From assembly GCF_013141915.1 (NCBI RefSeq), contig NZ_SROX01000003.1, positions 186,001-250,000 on the forward strand: a stretch of 64,000 nt of DNA, given 5' to 3'. Source of the DNA: Cupriavidus necator. Lineage in GTDB: Bacteria > Pseudomonadota > Gammaproteobacteria > Burkholderiales > Burkholderiaceae. A program made the translations under genes and the position numbers. Of this stretch, positions 62,743 through 64,000 are shown piece by piece. The notes under the pieces are model-generated. The model ran no database searches, was not told where the DNA came from, and worked only from the letters and a program-made list of their open reading frames with translations. Numbering within the stretch: the stretch's first letter is position 1; the number at the start of each line of letters is the position of its first letter.

Positions 62743-62818
62743 ATACGTTACGGTAACCTGCGTCAGAGACTGTAAATAACCAATGCCAGTACGGTGATGA
62801 GGCGAAAACAGCACTGCG

Positions 62819-62834
62819 TGCAATCGATTACATA
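62819..62834. promoter_or_regulatory. LacI-type operator O2 at the transcription start
   Basis: TGCAATCGATTACATA contains the same AATCGATTACATA core as O1, with centres 89 bp apart. It begins directly downstream of the -10 box on the minus strand, so a bound repressor would cover the start site; O1 and O2 could be bridged by a tetramer. Confidence 0.8.
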
Positions 62835-62862
62835 AGTTTAGATTGGTGCGGCATAATGTCAA
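62835..62862 (-). promoter_or_regulatory. Sigma70 promoter of the FAD-oxidase operon
   Basis: On the minus strand: -35 TTGACA (62862-62857), a 16-base spacer, and -10 TAAACT (62840-62835). The perfect -35 with operator O2 immediately downstream makes this a convincing repressible promoter. Confidence 0.75.
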
Positions 62863-63181
62863 GCAGTTAACGCAGTCGCGGCCATGGGTTGGAGCAGGAG
62901 TCGACGAAGAGGTCGGATCGCTAAGAGACCTTCCCGCGGCGAGGTCACTGTGGGTTGGAGAGCGACTTACTTGGTGGTCTTCCCTTGCAGGGCGTCAGGT
63001 ACGTCCTTGCCTGAGGACCCAGTGAGTCGATCCTGAGCAAGCAATCTGGGGGCGCTTGCTCGTTGCAGCGTTGGCATGGTGCTCGAGCGACAGAGCAGCA
63101 AGAAGTGTGGCCGCTCCCTAGGCCTCAAGCGATGACATGCGGCATATCCGCCCTGGGTAGCCCACCAAACGGAGAGAAGAT
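62863..63181. other. Divergent region between the FAD-oxidase operon and lysR
   Basis: About 320 bases. No gene is supported. The promoter for the LysR gene should be here but no clear boxes are seen. Confidence 0.5.
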
Positions 63182-64000
63182 ATGGCCCTGCAACACATCC
63201 CGCCCATTCAATGTCTTGTCACCTTCGAGACGGTTGCAAGGCTTCGGAGCGCCACACGTGCCGCCGACGAGTTGTGTGTAACAACCAGCGCCGTGAGTCA
63301 TCGAATCCGCCAGCTTGAATCTCACCTCGGTGTTGAACTCTTCGGGCGGAGTGACTTCACGCTTTCTGCACATGGTGCAGCGTACCTGGCGAATGTCCGA
63401 AGCGGCCTCGCTGCGCTACAGCAGATGCCGGTCAAAAATGGAAAAGCCTCTTCCACGCGACTGCGGGTCGCGGTGACCCCAACTTTCTCCAGGCAGTTCC
63501 TGATGCCCAAACTGGAACTGTTCCGCAACAAGTATCCGGACATCGACCTTATCTTGCAGGTCTCCATCCCATTCCTGGACGTCACAGCCGAGCCATCCGA
63601 TTTGGAAATCCGGTACGGCGCGGGCGGATATGCGGACGTCGATCATCGCGTCGTTCTCTCGGAGGAGGTGGCGCCGGCTTGCAGCCCTACCTATCTCAAC
63701 GAGTTCGGCCCCTTCGAAGGCTTCGAAATGGCGGGTGAAATCGACCAGGCGCGTCTGATACGTAGCCCGCTTGAGCCTTGGACGACATGGTTCTCCGCAT
63801 GTGGATTGACGAGAACGGAGCCGCATGTGGGCGCTCAATTCAACGATCTAGGGCTTCTCTATGACGCAGCCGCGTGCGGGTTCGGCGTGGCACTAGTGAG
63901 GACCCGTATGGCGCAGTCATGGCTAGAGGGGGGGCGACTCATCCGCATATCGGATCGATCCGTGCCTTCACAGATGGCGCACTACTTATGCTGGGAACCT
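63182..64000 (+). CDS. LysR-family regulator (GcvA-like), 3' end outside window
   Basis: At least 272 residues, no stop before the window end. N-terminus IPPIQCLVTFETVARLRSAT, RAADELCVTTSAVSHRIRQL, ESHLGVELFGRSDFTLSAHG matches GcvA-type LysR proteins. The effector domain begins around LRVAVTPTFSRQFLMPKLEL. A GGAGAG lies six bases before the ATG. It diverges from the FAD-oxidase operon, which thus may be under both LacI and LysR control. Confidence 0.9.
   Translation, partial: MALQHIPPIQCLVTFETVARLRSATRAADELCVTTSAVSHRIRQLESHLGVELFGRSDFTLSAHGAAYLANVRSGLAALQQMPVKNGKASSTRLRVAVTPTFSRQFLMPKLELFRNKYPDIDLILQVSIPFLDVTAEPSDLEIRYGAGGYADVDHRVVLSEEVAPACSPTYLNEFGPFEGFEMAGEIDQARLIRSPLEPWTTWFSACGLTRTEPHVGAQFNDLGLLYDAAACGFGVALVRTRMAQSWLEGGRLIRISDRSVPSQMAHYLCWEP

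Overview
The window reads as part of a large conjugative plasmid of a GC-rich betaproteobacterium, most likely a Cupriavidus/Ralstonia/Burkholderia-type host. The plasmid call rests on a Rep_3 initiator beside an iteron-rich origin, a ParA/ParB pair, and a complete mating-pair-formation gene set. The host call is inferred from protein style and composition; no 16S or other core gene is present.

Layout. 1-19.1 kb is the transfer region. A leftward block (VirB8, VirB9, VirB10, two lytic transglycosylases, a modular VirB9/TcpQ-like protein, a PilL/TcpQ protein and a PilN-like secretin cut by the window start) diverges from a rightward block (VirB11, VirB2, VirB3, VirB4, TrbJ/VirB5, TrbL/VirB6, a TraI_2/MobH-like protein, TraD coupling protein, three small unknowns including a DUF4400-like membrane protein, and a coiled-coil unknown). 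Most genes are chained by ATGA or TGATG overlaps. 19.4-22.6 kb holds a UvrD-type helicase and a winged-helix protein, then an unusual long-variable-arm tRNA with anticodon CAU. 22.9-28.8 kb is the maintenance core: rep, iteron origin, parA, parB and a cluster of 17-bp palindromes that look like parS centromere sites. 29.5-32.8 kb contains decayed tyrosine-recombinase genes, followed by a PemI/PemK-type toxin-antitoxin pair (33.2-33.9 kb) and remnants of a Tn402/Tn5053-type transposon (tniB and tniQ fragments, 34.2-35.2 kb).

35.2-64 kb is accessory and mostly catabolic. It has a fatty-acid-hydroxylase/SRPBCC fusion with a divergent LysR gene; a LacI-tctC pair whose tctC was cut by an IS5-like element; an IS110-like element with an in-frame stop; a truncated PIN-domain gene; and a ferredoxin/ferredoxin-reductase fragment. 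An IclR gene then diverges from an apparently intact eight-gene operon (TctC-type binding protein, VOC protein, aldehyde dehydrogenase, class III CoA-transferase, two crotonases, two acyl-CoA dehydrogenases), followed by an AraC-type regulator. Beyond it lies a second copy of the ferredoxin/reductase junction split by an intact IS5-group element, a cytochrome P450, an aceE fragment divergent from a MarR gene, and a leftward operon FAD-oxidase - CoA-transferase - TctC protein - LacI regulator with a clear promoter and LacI-type operators. A partial LysR gene ends the window.

How it may work together (inference): a P450 with its ferredoxin chain and an FAD oxidase could activate a hydrophobic or cyclic substrate to an alcohol/aldehyde. 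The aldehyde dehydrogenase would make the acid, the CoA-transferases the thioester, and the acyl-CoA dehydrogenase pair and crotonases would degrade it. The electron-transfer branch looks broken in this copy (frameshift plus IS), and two segments of the region are duplicated, so the module seems to be in evolutionary flux.
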